From assembly GCA_001801485.1 (NCBI GenBank), contig MGXV01000006.1, positions 1 to 64,000 on the forward strand: a stretch of DNA of 64,000 nucleotides. Direction: 5' to 3'. The notes under the pieces were generated by a model. That model ran no database searches and was not told the origin of the DNA. It saw only the letters and a list, made by a program, of their open reading frames with translations. Numbering within the stretch: the stretch's first letter is position 1; each line of letters starts with the position of its first letter. Made by a program: the position numbers and the translations under genes. Positions 1 to 8,588 of the stretch are shown here, piece after piece. This DNA is from Gammaproteobacteria bacterium RIFCSPHIGHO2_12_FULL_37_14. GTDB taxonomy: Bacteria > Pseudomonadota > Gammaproteobacteria > DSM-16500.

Positions 1-874
1 AATCCACATTAGCAACTGTCTCAAATGCTGTTTTTAGCTTATTCATCGCATTTTTTTCAAGTTGCCTGACGCGCTCGGCAGATATTTGATATTTCTGAGC
101 CAAATCTTGTAAAGTTAACTTATTTTCATTTAACCAGCGCGCCCGAATAATTTCTTGGCTACGGGCATCGAGTTGTGCCAATGCATGATACATGGTCTCA
201 TTTGATTGTTCTGTCCAATCGGCTTTCTCTAGTTGATCTGCTGGATTATAGCGATGATCTTCTAAGAAACCAGCTGGTGCAAAGCTCGCATCTTCATCCG
301 ATTCCACGTAAGGGTCAAATGAAATATCTGAGGAAGTAAGACGCATTTCCATCTCTCTTACAGTCTCTGGTTTGACACCCAAATCTTGAGCGATTTCATG
401 TACTTCTTGCTGAGTCATCCAGCCAATACGTTTTTTAAGATTGCGTAAATTAAAAAAGAGTTTGCGTTGTGCTTTAGTCGTCGCAACCTTCACAATTCGC
501 CAGTTACGTAAAATATATTCATGTATTTCAGCTTTAATCCAGTGCATTGCAAACGTCACTAGACGCACTTTCATATCAGGATTAAAACGTTTTACAGCTT
601 TCATTAAGCCGATATTTCCCTCTTGAATCAGATCAGCCAGCGGTAATCCATACCCCATGTAGCCTTTGGCAACCCGCGCTACATAGCGTAAATGCGATAA
701 AATCAAGCGTTTAGCAGCAGATAGTTCTTCATTTTTTTGTAATCTAACGGCAAGGTCGTGCTCTTCTTCTTCAGTCAACATAGGAATTTGATTAACATAA
801 TGGAGGTAAGCTTCTAGGCTGCCAATTGGTAAGCGAAGATCAATGGTTTGCAAAGCTGTATTTATATTACCCAT
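1..874 (-). CDS. rpoH: RNA polymerase sigma-32 factor RpoH (3' end cut by window edge)
   Basis: Heat-shock sigma factor that directs RNA polymerase to chaperone and protease promoters. My own translation from ATG at 874 begins [16 protein letters not shown] and gives 291 codons without a stop before the window edge. E. coli RpoH is 284 residues, so only the last few residues are missing. The core-binding region reads [17 protein letters not shown], followed by the QRKLFFNLR box that is diagnostic of sigma-32, and a C-terminal region 4 HTH ([21 protein letters not shown]). The start is supported by TTAGGA about 8 nt upstream and a promoter just beyond it. The gene is monocistronic as far as can be seen. 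Confidence 0.95.
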   Translation of the reverse strand, partial: MGNINTALQTIDLRLPIGSLEAYLHYVNQIPMLTEEEEHDLAVRLQKNEELSAAKRLILSHLRYVARVAKGYMGYGLPLADLIQEGNIGLMKAVKRFNPDMKVRLVTFAMHWIKAEIHEYILRNWRIVKVATTKAQRKLFFNLRNLKKRIGWMTQQEVHEIAQDLGVKPETVREMEMRLTSSDISFDPYVESDEDASFAPAGFLEDHRYNPADQLEKADWTEQSNETMYHALAQLDARSQEIIRARWLNENKLTLQDLAQKYQISAERVRQLEKNAMNKLKTAFETVANVD

Positions 875-906
875 CTGTTTATTCCTAAGAATGTTTAGCT
901 AGCCGT

Positions 907-936
907 AATATACTCGATTTATCTTAGTTTTTTCAA
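907..936 (-). promoter_or_regulatory. Probable rpoH promoter
   Basis: On the minus strand, TTGAAA (931-936) and TATATT (907-912) are separated by 18 bp. They would give a leader of roughly 26 nt before the rpoH ATG. This is a sigma-70-like pattern read by eye. Confidence 0.5.
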
Positions 937-946
937 CTAGTCTATG

Positions 947-1276
947 TTAGGCAATGAGAATAGATAAACCTTTTTCTGCGACAAGATTTAGTAATTTAAG
1001 AGATGTCCCTCTGGGATGTTTTTCACCTTGTTCCCATTGTTTAACGGTGGATGTACTTATATTTAAGCATTTTGCAAATACAGGCTGACTAACTTTTTCT
1101 CGTAGTCGGAGTTTTTTAATTTCTGTAGCCGATAACTCTTTAACTGGAGTCAAGCACAATGTATCAAATTCTCGCATTGTGGTCGCATCAATGACGTTTG
1201 CCTTATATAGACCTTTTGCCATTTCGTGGGCAGTTTCTAATAAGGTCAGTTTTTTTAATTTTTTTACATTTTTCAT
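947..1276 (-). CDS. XRE/NadS-like helix-turn-helix protein (orphan antitoxin-type regulator)
   Basis: A 109-residue DNA-binding protein. Its C-terminal half (about residues 55-105) is an HTH of the XRE type, with SQPVFAKCLNISTSTVKQWE and the KHPRGTSLKLLNLV tail typical of NadS/HigA-2 antitoxins. In that family the antitoxin normally follows a RelE/HigB-like toxin gene. Here only 185 bp separate it from ftsY on the same strand and no toxin ORF can be read there, so it looks like an orphan. GAGGTG lies 6 nt before the ATG. It is likely autoregulated, since a promoter and a 12-bp palindrome lie upstream. It could also simply be a stand-alone regulator. Confidence 0.8.
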   Translation of the reverse strand: MKNVKKLKKLTLLETAHEMAKGLYKANVIDATTMREFDTLCLTPVKELSATEIKKLRLREKVSQPVFAKCLNISTSTVKQWEQGEKHPRGTSLKLLNLVAEKGLSILIA

Positions 1277-1370
1277 GATAGCACCTCAAATAATTCGCCG
1301 ATCTTAATTAAGAGATTCAATTTGCTATCTGTTATCTCCAAGTAATATTTGGTTAAACCCCTCTAAATCA

Positions 1371-1399
1371 AGTATACCACTTAGTGATCTATTTTCCAA
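1371..1399 (-). promoter_or_regulatory. Probable promoter of the NadS-like gene
   Basis: Minus strand TTGGAA (1394-1399), 17-bp spacer, TATACT (1371-1376). The perfect palindrome TTAGCTAGCTAA (1411-1422) lies just upstream of the -35 and could be an operator, which is inference. The leader would be about 90 nt. Confidence 0.5.
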
Positions 1400-1461
1400 T
1401 GCCAGTTCAATTAGCTAGCTAATGAATAGTGAAGAATTTCTTGTGAAGTTTGTTGCAGTTG

Positions 1462-2442
1462 TTAATTTGCAAATAGCGCGTCAACAAATTGATCAGCATC
1501 AAAAGGGCGTAAATCTTCTATCGTCTCTCCTATGCCAATATAACGGATAGGAATACGAGTTTCATTGGCAATGGCGAAAATAATACCGCCTTTAGCGGTG
1601 CCATCTAATTTAGTTAGCGCAATTCCGGTGATGCCGATGGCTTGATGAAATTGCTTCACTTGATTGAGTGCATTTTGGCCCAGTGTGGCATCCAGAACAA
1701 TTAATACTTCATGAGGCGCAGCAGAATCCAGTTTAGCAAGCACACGTTTTACTTTTTGTAGCTCGATCATGAGATTAGTTTGAGTATGTAAACGTCCGGC
1801 AGTATCAGCCAGTAAAACATCAATAGCGCGTGCTTTGGCTGCAGCCATGGCATCGTAAATAACAGCTGCTGTATCTGCACCAGTTTGTTGTGCTATCACT
1901 GGAATTTGGTTACGTTCGCCCCATATTTGTAGTTGCTCGATAGCGGCAGCACGGAAAGTATCGCCTGCTGCAAGCATAATCGTTTTTTGATGTTGTTTAA
2001 AATGATGCGCTAATTTACCAATGGTAGTGGTTTTTCCTGAACCATTAATACCAACCACTAAAATGACAAAAGGTTTCATCGTTTCTGGGATAGTAAGCGG
2101 AATATGACAGGGTTGAAGGATACGTTTCATTTCTTCTTGTAAACATTGAAATGCAGCTTGATTATTATTTAATTCTTTACGAGCTAATTTTTGTGTAAGT
2201 GTTTGAATCAATTGTTCGGTCGTTTCGACGCCAACATCGGCGGTTAATAAAGCCGTTTCAAGATCACTCAGTAAATTTGCATCGAGTTCTTTTTTACCTA
2301 GAAATAAATTAGCTAGACCAGAGACAAGCGAATGACGCGTTTTCGATAACCCTTGTTTCAGTTGAGCGAATATACCTCCAGATTTATCGGTGGTGCTTGT
2401 TTCATCAGGCGTATCTTTTTTCCGTTTTAGAAAATCGAACAT
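1462..2442 (-). CDS. ftsY: Signal recognition particle receptor FtsY
   Basis: GTPase that docks SRP-ribosome complexes at the inner membrane for co-translational insertion. The start at 2442 gives MFDFLKRKKD and 326 residues; the open frame continues 109 codons further upstream, but that stretch overlaps rsmD antisense and does not look like FtsY. An N domain is followed by the NG GTPase: P-loop GINGSGKTTT near residue 135, DTFRAAAIEQL, DTAGR, and TKLDGTAKGG near the C terminus. It is shorter than E. coli FtsY (497 aa) because the acidic A domain is reduced to about 30 residues, which is common outside enterics. It is divergent from rsmD, a widespread pairing. No ftsE or ftsX follows. Confidence 0.95.
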   Translation of the reverse strand: MFDFLKRKKDTPDETSTTDKSGGIFAQLKQGLSKTRHSLVSGLANLFLGKKELDANLLSDLETALLTADVGVETTEQLIQTLTQKLARKELNNNQAAFQCLQEEMKRILQPCHIPLTIPETMKPFVILVVGINGSGKTTTIGKLAHHFKQHQKTIMLAAGDTFRAAAIEQLQIWGERNQIPVIAQQTGADTAAVIYDAMAAAKARAIDVLLADTAGRLHTQTNLMIELQKVKRVLAKLDSAAPHEVLIVLDATLGQNALNQVKQFHQAIGITGIALTKLDGTAKGGIIFAIANETRIPIRYIGIGETIEDLRPFDADQFVDALFAN

Positions 2443-2518
2443 TGGATTTTTTGCTCTTTGGATGTTGCTAGTAACAGCTTTATGCCATAATTGTCGCTTA
2501 TTAGCTAGTCTGTTGAAG

Positions 2519-3076
2519 ATGATGAAACCTGGATTTGTACGTATCATTGGTGGAAAGTGGCGTCGTCGGCGATTGCAAGTTCCTCTCATTGCTGGTTTGC
2601 GACCCACGCCCGATCGTGTGCGCGAAACAGTATTTAATTGGCTGACACCGACTATTGGCGGTGCGTATTGTTTAGATTTATTTGCAGGTAGTGGTGCACT
2701 AGGTATCGAGGCTTTATCACGTGGTGCAGCTTTTGTTGTTTTTGTTGACCGATCGCCACAAGTTGTCACGCTGCTTAAAGAGGAATTAATCGCATTAGAA
2801 GCACCGAATGCAGATGTTTATCAGGCCAACATACCTTTAAATTTACGAAAAACCGATCGTCCATTTGATATTGTATTTTTAGATCCGCCTTATGCAGATA
2901 ATTTACTTTTGCCGAGTTGTTTCTATCTTGAAGAACATGGATTTTTGGCTCCCTCTGCCCAAATTTACCTGGAAGCAGAGTGTGCGATCAAGGATAATGA
3001 ACTACCTAATCATTGGCGGATAGTAAAATGCCAAAAAGCTGGCCAGGTGATCTATCACTTGGTGAATAGAGAATAA
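2519..3076 (+). CDS. rsmD: 16S rRNA (guanine966-N2)-methyltransferase RsmD
   Basis: SAM-dependent methyltransferase that makes m2G966 in 16S rRNA. The 185-residue form starting MMKPGFVRIIGG is chosen because RsmD proteins begin a few residues before RIIGGKWRRR; the longer frame reads antisense into ftsY. Visible motifs are the SAM-binding DLFAGSGALGIEALSRGA and the catalytic DIVFLDPPYA. A second ATG three bases on cannot be excluded. It is followed after 3 nt by trpS and is probably co-transcribed with it. Confidence 0.92.
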   Translation: MMKPGFVRIIGGKWRRRRLQVPLIAGLRPTPDRVRETVFNWLTPTIGGAYCLDLFAGSGALGIEALSRGAAFVVFVDRSPQVVTLLKEELIALEAPNADVYQANIPLNLRKTDRPFDIVFLDPPYADNLLLPSCFYLEEHGFLAPSAQIYLEAECAIKDNELPNHWRIVKCQKAGQVIYHLVNRE

Positions 3077-3079
3077 ATC

Positions 3080-4153
3080 ATGATGAAGCAACAAGAAAAA
3101 AAACGTTTATTAACGGGAGATACTCCTACCGGACGCTTACATTTGGGTCATTGGGTAGGCTCATTAGAGAATCGTGTGCTGTTACAAGACGAGTACGATT
3201 GCTATTTCCTTATTGCGAATGTGCATGCTTTTACTACTCGAATGGATAAACCAGAAGAGATACATCAAAGTGTGATGGATATTATGATCGATTACCTTGC
3301 AGCGGGTATTGATCCACAAAAAAGCAAGATTTTTTTGCAGTCTGAAATTCCTGCAATTGCCGAACTCACCTTTTTTTTTAGCATGCTGATTCCTTACCCA
3401 CGCTTGATGCGTAATCCAACCATTAAAGATGAAATTAGAGATAAAGGATTGGGGGAGAATTACCCATTTGGGTTTTTACTTTATCCAGTAGGTCAAGTGG
3501 CTGATATTTTAGCTTTTAGACCGGCACTGGTACCGGTGGGCGAAGATCAGGTTCCGCATTTGGAAATGGCGCGTGAAGTTGCGCGTCGCTTTAATCAATT
3601 GTATTGCCAGGTTAGTTCGCATACTCAAGATGCCGATGCCCTTAAGCAAGGGGGATTATTTCCGATTATTGAAGCCAAGCTTGGCAGGACTCAGCGTTTA
3701 GTAGGGATTGGTCCACCAGGTCCTGATGGCAATCTCTATAAAATGTCTAAGTCATTGAATAATAATATTTTATTGAGCGATGATTCGGATAATATCAAAC
3801 AAAAAGTAATGTCTATGTATACGGATCCTAAACGCTTGAAGTCTACTGATAAAGGCAGCACAGAAAATAATCCCTTATGGATTTTTCATGAAACATTTAA
3901 TCCTGATAAATCGTGGGTAGAAGATGCCAAAGATCGCTATCGGCAAGGCCAAATTGGAGATGTAGAGTGTAAAAAACGTTTAATTGAAGTATTAATAGCT
4001 TTAATTGAACCCATGCGTCAACGTCGTTTGCAATATGAAAAAGATATTGTTTATGTACAAAATGTGTTAAAAGAAGGAACTGCTAACGCAAATATAGAAG
4101 CTAGCCGTACATTGCTCTTAGCAAAAGAGGCGATGAAACAGATATATTATTAA
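3080..4153 (+). CDS. trpS: Tryptophanyl-tRNA synthetase
   Basis: Class I aminoacyl-tRNA synthetase that charges tRNA-Trp. It has the HIGH-type signature in PTGRLHLGHWVGS near residue 20, a Rossmann core with PVGEDQVPHLEMAREVARRFN, and the KMSKS loop (YKMSKSLNN) near residue 220. The 357-residue length fits the bacterial family (330-360). It lies 3 nt after rsmD, so the two are probably one transcript. Confidence 0.95.
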   Translation: MMKQQEKKRLLTGDTPTGRLHLGHWVGSLENRVLLQDEYDCYFLIANVHAFTTRMDKPEEIHQSVMDIMIDYLAAGIDPQKSKIFLQSEIPAIAELTFFFSMLIPYPRLMRNPTIKDEIRDKGLGENYPFGFLLYPVGQVADILAFRPALVPVGEDQVPHLEMAREVARRFNQLYCQVSSHTQDADALKQGGLFPIIEAKLGRTQRLVGIGPPGPDGNLYKMSKSLNNNILLSDDSDNIKQKVMSMYTDPKRLKSTDKGSTENNPLWIFHETFNPDKSWVEDAKDRYRQGQIGDVECKKRLIEVLIALIEPMRQRRLQYEKDIVYVQNVLKEGTANANIEASRTLLLAKEAMKQIYY

Positions 4154-4166
4154 TGGGAAGGTCTCT

Positions 4167-4307
4167 ATGCAAAATAACAATAATCGCCGCGGTTCATTAT
4201 CTCCTTATGTCGGAATTGGTCGTCTCACTTTGCTTCAATTAATGGCAGGGCTAGCGATACTTGGGATCGTTGTCACGCTCATTTTGCGCTATTTTTTCAC
4301 GTCTTAG
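4167..4307 (+). CDS. Small single-pass membrane protein
   Basis: A 46-residue ORF that starts MQNNNNRRGSLSPYV and ends ILRYFFTS. It has one hydrophobic segment (about residues 24-43) and a basic, polar N terminus. GGGAAGG lies 5-6 nt before the ATG, and the gene follows trpS by 13 nt, so it is likely translated from the same message. I do not recognise a family. The ribosome-binding site and the clean hydrophobic profile are the main support. Confidence 0.55.
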   Translation: MQNNNNRRGSLSPYVGIGRLTLLQLMAGLAILGIVVTLILRYFFTS

Positions 4308-4366
4308 TCTGAGAAAAATAAAAGATTGGAATCAAAAAAAAATATCGCAATTGACTGCCTTATTCT

Positions 4367-4395
4367 TTGCACCAGTATTTAAATTAAGATAATAT
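4367..4395 (+). promoter_or_regulatory. Probable promoter of the low-complexity lipoprotein gene
   Basis: TTGCAC (4367-4372), 17-bp spacer, TAATAT (4390-4395). The leader would be about 110 nt and contains a small GGGT/ACCC hairpin before the start codon at 4511. Confidence 0.5.
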
Positions 4396-4510
4396 ACAAG
4401 CTTTAAACAGGGTTGCTACGACCCGGCGTTACCTCGTTTCTACGTTTTTGAGAAGATACAGGTAACAATGAATACTTGAAATCTAGATTATTTAAAAAGG
4501 AAGAAATATT

Positions 4511-4915
4511 ATGCGTAAAAAGTTTCTTGTTGCGACTCTTATTGGGTTAACTGTTATCGGCATGACGGCTTGTTCTAGAAGTGAAGAAGATAAATCAGCG
4601 ACTGATACCACTCAAACGACTCAAACCACAGCAATGACTCCTGCTGCACCTGCTGATCAAACTGTAGCGGATAACACATCAACTGTTGCACCTAGCGACA
4701 GCATGGCGCCAGCGGCTCCTGAAACACAAGCCTCCGCTCCAGCAATGGGAAATGAGCAAGCTCCTATGCCGTCAACTGAATCACCAGCTGCAGCTCCTAT
4801 GGGAACTGGCGGTGATATGCAAAATGCACCAGCAACGACAGGCGATGCGCAAAATCAGGCGATCACTCAAGATCAAGCTATCCCTGCTACTAGTGATAAC
4901 ACAACAACACAGTAG
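4511..4915 (+). CDS. Low-complexity Ala/Thr/Pro-rich lipoprotein
   Basis: A 134-residue protein with a type II signal peptide ending in the lipobox GMTAC (Cys about residue 21). The mature part is almost entirely Ala, Thr, Gln, Pro, Ser and Asp in disordered repeats, so no enzymatic function can be read. Similar disordered lipoproteins sit in the outer membrane of many gammaproteobacteria. AAGGAAG before the ATG, an own promoter and two hairpins downstream make it a complete single-gene unit. Expression is probably strong given its simple architecture, which is inference. Confidence 0.75.
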   Translation: MRKKFLVATLIGLTVIGMTACSRSEEDKSATDTTQTTQTTAMTPAAPADQTVADNTSTVAPSDSMAPAAPETQASAPAMGNEQAPMPSTESPAAAPMGTGGDMQNAPATTGDAQNQAITQDQAIPATSDNTTTQ

Positions 4916-4927
4916 TGCTGTTACGTT

Positions 4928-4958
4928 TCAGCAGTTCTCACTTTTTGAGAACTGCTGA
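4928..4958 (+). terminator. Perfect 13-bp hairpin after the lipoprotein gene
   Basis: TCAGCAGTTCTCA (4928-4940) and TGAGAACTGCTGA (4946-4958) form a perfect stem with a 5-nt loop, 12 bp after the stop. The downstream run (TATTGTTT) is only moderately T-rich, so it may terminate or stabilise the 3' end. Confidence 0.6.
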
Positions 4959-4968
4959 TATTGTTTAA

Positions 4969-5028
4969 ATTAACACGAGTTTGGTTCGGCAGCTTTCTGC
5001 TTGACGAAACTCGTGTTAATTTTTTTTA
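4969..5028 (+). terminator. Strong intrinsic terminator upstream of gspD
   Basis: A 14-bp stem (4969-4982 with 5007-5020) encloses a 24-nt loop that itself contains GCAG-CTTT-CTGC. It is followed at once by a run of T. It separates the lipoprotein transcript from gspD. Confidence 0.75.
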
Positions 5029-5060
5029 ATGACAAGTCATTAGTCTTTCATGCGGGTTTT

Positions 5061-7046
5061 ATGAGTACGATATTCAAACGAATTATTTTACTAACAGGAT
5101 TAATGGGAATTTTTTTCTTTCTGAATTCTTATGGGGCGATTGCTTCATCTTCTTCCTTACTGACTCCGACCAATAACACAAGCATTCCTCAAATTTCTAC
5201 CACGTCGCCGAGATTATGGAATTTGCAAGATGCAGATATCTTGAGTGTGATTAATGAAGTTTCTCAAGAAACAGGTAGAAATTTTGTGGTCGATCCTCGG
5301 GTAAATGGAAAAATTAGTTTAGTGTCGAGTAAACCATTACGAAAAGAAGAAGTTTATCAAGTTTTCCTTTCTGTATTAGGATTATTGGGTTATTCGGCTA
5401 TTCCGAATGGAAATGTTATTAAGATAGTTCCCAATATGGAAAGTGGCGAACAAGCAACAGCAGTGGCCAGCAAACAATCACCAGGCAAAGGAGATGAAGT
5501 TGTCGTACGCGTGATTGCTTTAGAAAATATTTCTGCTACACAACTGATGCCAGTCATCCGCCCAATGTTACCGCAGTGGAGTAATGTTGCTACCTACTCA
5601 CCGGGAAATGTGCTGATCTTACTAGGACGTGCTGCTAATTTAGAGCGTATTATCAAAGTTATTCAAGACGTCGATAAAGCAGCAAATAATGGTATTCAAA
5701 TGATTGCTTTACATCAAGCACAAGCTAGTCAAGTTGCGATGGTGTTAAATAATCTGCAAGCAGCTGCACGTTCAGCAGGTGAAATTCCTAGCATCTCAAT
5801 CGCAGTAGATGAACGTAGTAATAGTATTTTATTAGGTGGGCCAAAATTACAGCGATTGCGTATGAGTATGTTGATATCGCAACTGGATGCACCCAGTTCA
5901 ACCCCTTCTGGTAATACTGAAGTCATTTATTTGCGTTATTTAGAAGCAAAAACATTTGCGCCTTTACTGGGTAAAATTGCGCAAAATATTTTAGGCAAAG
6001 ACACAGGCTCACATTATAACCCAGCGACTTATCCTGGAAGTGGAGTAGGTGCAACATCTGGTACGAAAGATACGAATACTAATTTCACTAATATCCAAGC
6101 CGAACCTAATTCCAATGCGGTGATTATTACTGCCCCACCCACGCTCATGCAAGCCCTGAAATCTGTGATTGCAAAAGTAGATATTCGACCAGCTCAAGTG
6201 TTAGTGGAAGCGATTATCGCAGAAATTGATGAGTCAAATTTAAAAAGCTTAGGCATACAATGGGGAAGTGTGACTCCATCCGGTAATTTGCAGCCTAGCG
6301 TGGTGACAGATTTTCCTAGTTTGGGTGCGGGAGTAGTGGGGATAATGCCGAGTGTGCAAATCCGTTCAGTATTGAGTGTACTGCAAAATCAAAATGGTGT
6401 AGATATTCTTTCTACACCACAAATTGTGGTTTTAGATAATCAAAAAGCTACCATTGAAATTGGACAAATGGTACCAACACAAACTGGTGCCTATGCATCT
6501 TCTAATGGCGTTAGTACAGTGACACCGTTTGTCACCAACGATTATAAAAACGTTACATTAAAATTAGATGTCACTCCACAAATTAATCTAGGCAATTCTG
6601 TTTTATTAAAATTAAAACTTAAGAATGATACTTTACAAAATCCACACAATCCTGGACCCACACCACTGATCAATACGAGTTCAATTAATAATGCTGTCAT
6701 TATTAATAGTGAAGATGTATTAGTGCTGGGCGGATTAATGAGTAATAGTAATAACGAAAATATTAATAAAGTTCCCATTTTAGGTGATTTGCCGATAGTG
6801 GGAGCTGCGTTTCAACAAAAAGCCAGTCGCCAACAAAAACGCACGCTGATGGTATTTATCAAACCAGTTATTTTTCAGAATACGGATAATGCTTTGGTAA
6901 TTACCGAGAATAAATACAATGCTATTCGCATGAAACAAGCTAATTTTAGAGATGAGTTACAAAATATTGGTCGTGAGCCAGTTAAAACGCTATTACCACC
7001 ATGGAAAAATTCAAAGGATTTACCGAAACCGTTTGAGAATTCTTAA
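5061..7046 (+). CDS. gspD: Type II secretion system secretin GspD
   Basis: Outer-membrane secretin channel of the T2SS. The start at 5061 (MSTIFKRIILLTG) gives a 661-residue preprotein with a normal signal peptide; the frame opens 20 codons earlier, but that part lies in the terminator stem. The N0 domain begins at about residue 45 (LQDADILSVINEVSQETGRNFVVDP). N1-N3 repeats follow, and the C-terminal secretin domain has VLVEAIIAEID and VDILSTPQIVVLDNQKATIEIG. I see no obvious S-domain for pilotin binding at the C terminus. First gene of gspDEF; gspC is not adjacent but lies 19 kb away on the other strand. Confidence 0.95.
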   Translation: MSTIFKRIILLTGLMGIFFFLNSYGAIASSSSLLTPTNNTSIPQISTTSPRLWNLQDADILSVINEVSQETGRNFVVDPRVNGKISLVSSKPLRKEEVYQVFLSVLGLLGYSAIPNGNVIKIVPNMESGEQATAVASKQSPGKGDEVVVRVIALENISATQLMPVIRPMLPQWSNVATYSPGNVLILLGRAANLERIIKVIQDVDKAANNGIQMIALHQAQASQVAMVLNNLQAAARSAGEIPSISIAVDERSNSILLGGPKLQRLRMSMLISQLDAPSSTPSGNTEVIYLRYLEAKTFAPLLGKIAQNILGKDTGSHYNPATYPGSGVGATSGTKDTNTNFTNIQAEPNSNAVIITAPPTLMQALKSVIAKVDIRPAQVLVEAIIAEIDESNLKSLGIQWGSVTPSGNLQPSVVTDFPSLGAGVVGIMPSVQIRSVLSVLQNQNGVDILSTPQIVVLDNQKATIEIGQMVPTQTGAYASSNGVSTVTPFVTNDYKNVTLKLDVTPQINLGNSVLLKLKLKNDTLQNPHNPGPTPLINTSSINNAVIINSEDVLVLGGLMSNSNNENINKVPILGDLPIVGAAFQQKASRQQKRTLMVFIKPVIFQNTDNALVITENKYNAIRMKQANFRDELQNIGREPVKTLLPPWKNSKDLPKPFENS

Positions 7047-7092
7047 GTTATGCGCTTACCAATAACTTTACCATTTTACATGAGTCACTAGC

Positions 7093-8559
7093 ATGAATTC
7101 TTTACGCTTTGCCTTTGCTAAACGTTATGGTGTGTTGATTGATAGCATTGAGAACGATTGCGCCAAAATTATTTTTCAGCAAACACCTCCTCTTACTATA
7201 TTTTCTGAAATTCGTCGGCATTTACAGTTGCCGCTCGTTTTGCAACAAGTCAGTGACGAATTATTTAATAGTTATCTTGTTAAAGCCTATGAAACAGATT
7301 CAACGACTGCCATGCAAATGGCTGAAGACTTAGGCGATTCATTATCACTTTCTGAATTGATGCAGGAACTTCCCAAGGCTGAAGATTTACTTGAACGCCA
7401 AGATGATGCGCCCATTATTCGGCTATTAAATGCATTATTAAGTGAAGCAATCAAAGAAAGCGCATCCGATGTGCATATTGAAACCTTTGAAGATCATGTC
7501 ACGATTCGTTTTCGAGTCGATGGTGTATTGCGTGAAGTATTAGCTCCGCCACGCATTCTTGCACCACTGATTATTTCACGAATTAAAGTGATGGCTAAAT
7601 TAGATATCGCCGAAAAAAGATTGCCGCAAGATGGGCGTATAACCTTGCGCATTGGTGGCCGTGCAGTGGATGTACGAGTTTCTACTATGCCGACCAATCA
7701 TGGCGAGCGAGCTGTTTTGCGATTGCTGGATAAACAAAATGCTCATTTAAATTTAGCTGAATTAGGAATGGATGAGAAAATTTTAGAATTATTGCGCACG
7801 CTCATTCTCAAACCACATGGCATTATTTTGGTGACAGGTCCCACCGGTTCAGGAAAAACCACGACGCTTTATGCGGGATTAACCGTTCTCAATGATAAAA
7901 AGCGAAATATTCTTACAGTAGAAGATCCTATCGAATATGATTTAGCGGGCATCGGCCAGACCCAAGTTAATTCTAAAATTAATATGACATTTGCAAAAGG
8001 TTTGCGTGCGATTTTAAGACAAGATCCTGATGTGGTGATGGTAGGCGAAATTCGTGATCTGGAAACAGCTCAAATTGCTATACAAGCGAGTTTAACTGGG
8101 CATTTGGTTCTTTCAACTTTACACACCAACAGTGCCATAGGCGCGATTACGCGCTTAGATGATATGGGAGTAGAACCTTTTCTACTCGCCTCCAGTTTGT
8201 CTGGCGTGCTTGCGCAACGATTAATACGATTGCTATGTCAGCATTGTAAACGTGCGATGACCGCGACTACTCATGAATGCGAATTACTTAATATATCAAT
8301 GGATTCATCGCCAAGCATTTATCATCCAATCGGTTGCAATCATTGTCGACACACGGGATATTCTGGACGGAGTGGGGTATATGAGTTAATCGCTTTGGAT
8401 GAAAACATATCAACTATGATTCATGATCGAGTTTCTGAACAACAGATACGTAAATATGCGCGCGGTTTATTTCCTAGTATACGTCAAGACGGTTGTCAGC
8501 GAGTATTAATGGGCGATACGTCACTTGAAGAAGTATTACGCGTGACCGGTGAAGATTAA
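7093..8559 (+). CDS. gspE: Type II secretion ATPase GspE
   Basis: Cytoplasmic hexameric ATPase that powers pseudopilus assembly. A 488-residue protein with an N-terminal domain that docks on GspL, then the VHIE/RVDGVLRE region, Walker A GPTGSGKTTT (near residue 250), Asp box, Walker B DVVMVGEIRD, and a His box around GHLVLSTLHTN. The tetracysteine zinc motif typical of GspE is present near residues 380-420 (CQHC and CNHC). It follows gspD by 46 bp and precedes gspF by 29 bp. Confidence 0.96.
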   Translation: MNSLRFAFAKRYGVLIDSIENDCAKIIFQQTPPLTIFSEIRRHLQLPLVLQQVSDELFNSYLVKAYETDSTTAMQMAEDLGDSLSLSELMQELPKAEDLLERQDDAPIIRLLNALLSEAIKESASDVHIETFEDHVTIRFRVDGVLREVLAPPRILAPLIISRIKVMAKLDIAEKRLPQDGRITLRIGGRAVDVRVSTMPTNHGERAVLRLLDKQNAHLNLAELGMDEKILELLRTLILKPHGIILVTGPTGSGKTTTLYAGLTVLNDKKRNILTVEDPIEYDLAGIGQTQVNSKINMTFAKGLRAILRQDPDVVMVGEIRDLETAQIAIQASLTGHLVLSTLHTNSAIGAITRLDDMGVEPFLLASSLSGVLAQRLIRLLCQHCKRAMTATTHECELLNISMDSSPSIYHPIGCNHCRHTGYSGRSGVYELIALDENISTMIHDRVSEQQIRKYARGLFPSIRQDGCQRVLMGDTSLEEVLRVTGED

Positions 8560-8588
8560 TATAAAATTACTATCCAGAGGTAAGTATC

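Noticed and set aside
4686..4958. 90-residue ORF overlapping the low-complexity lipoprotein
   Set aside because: It is a frame shadow of a repetitive Ala/Thr-rich gene with a lipobox; it also runs through the hairpin after that gene.
5001..5060. Extended start for gspD
   Set aside because: The first 20 codons lie within the terminator stem and run before the signal peptide; ATG 5061 gives a normal secretin leader.
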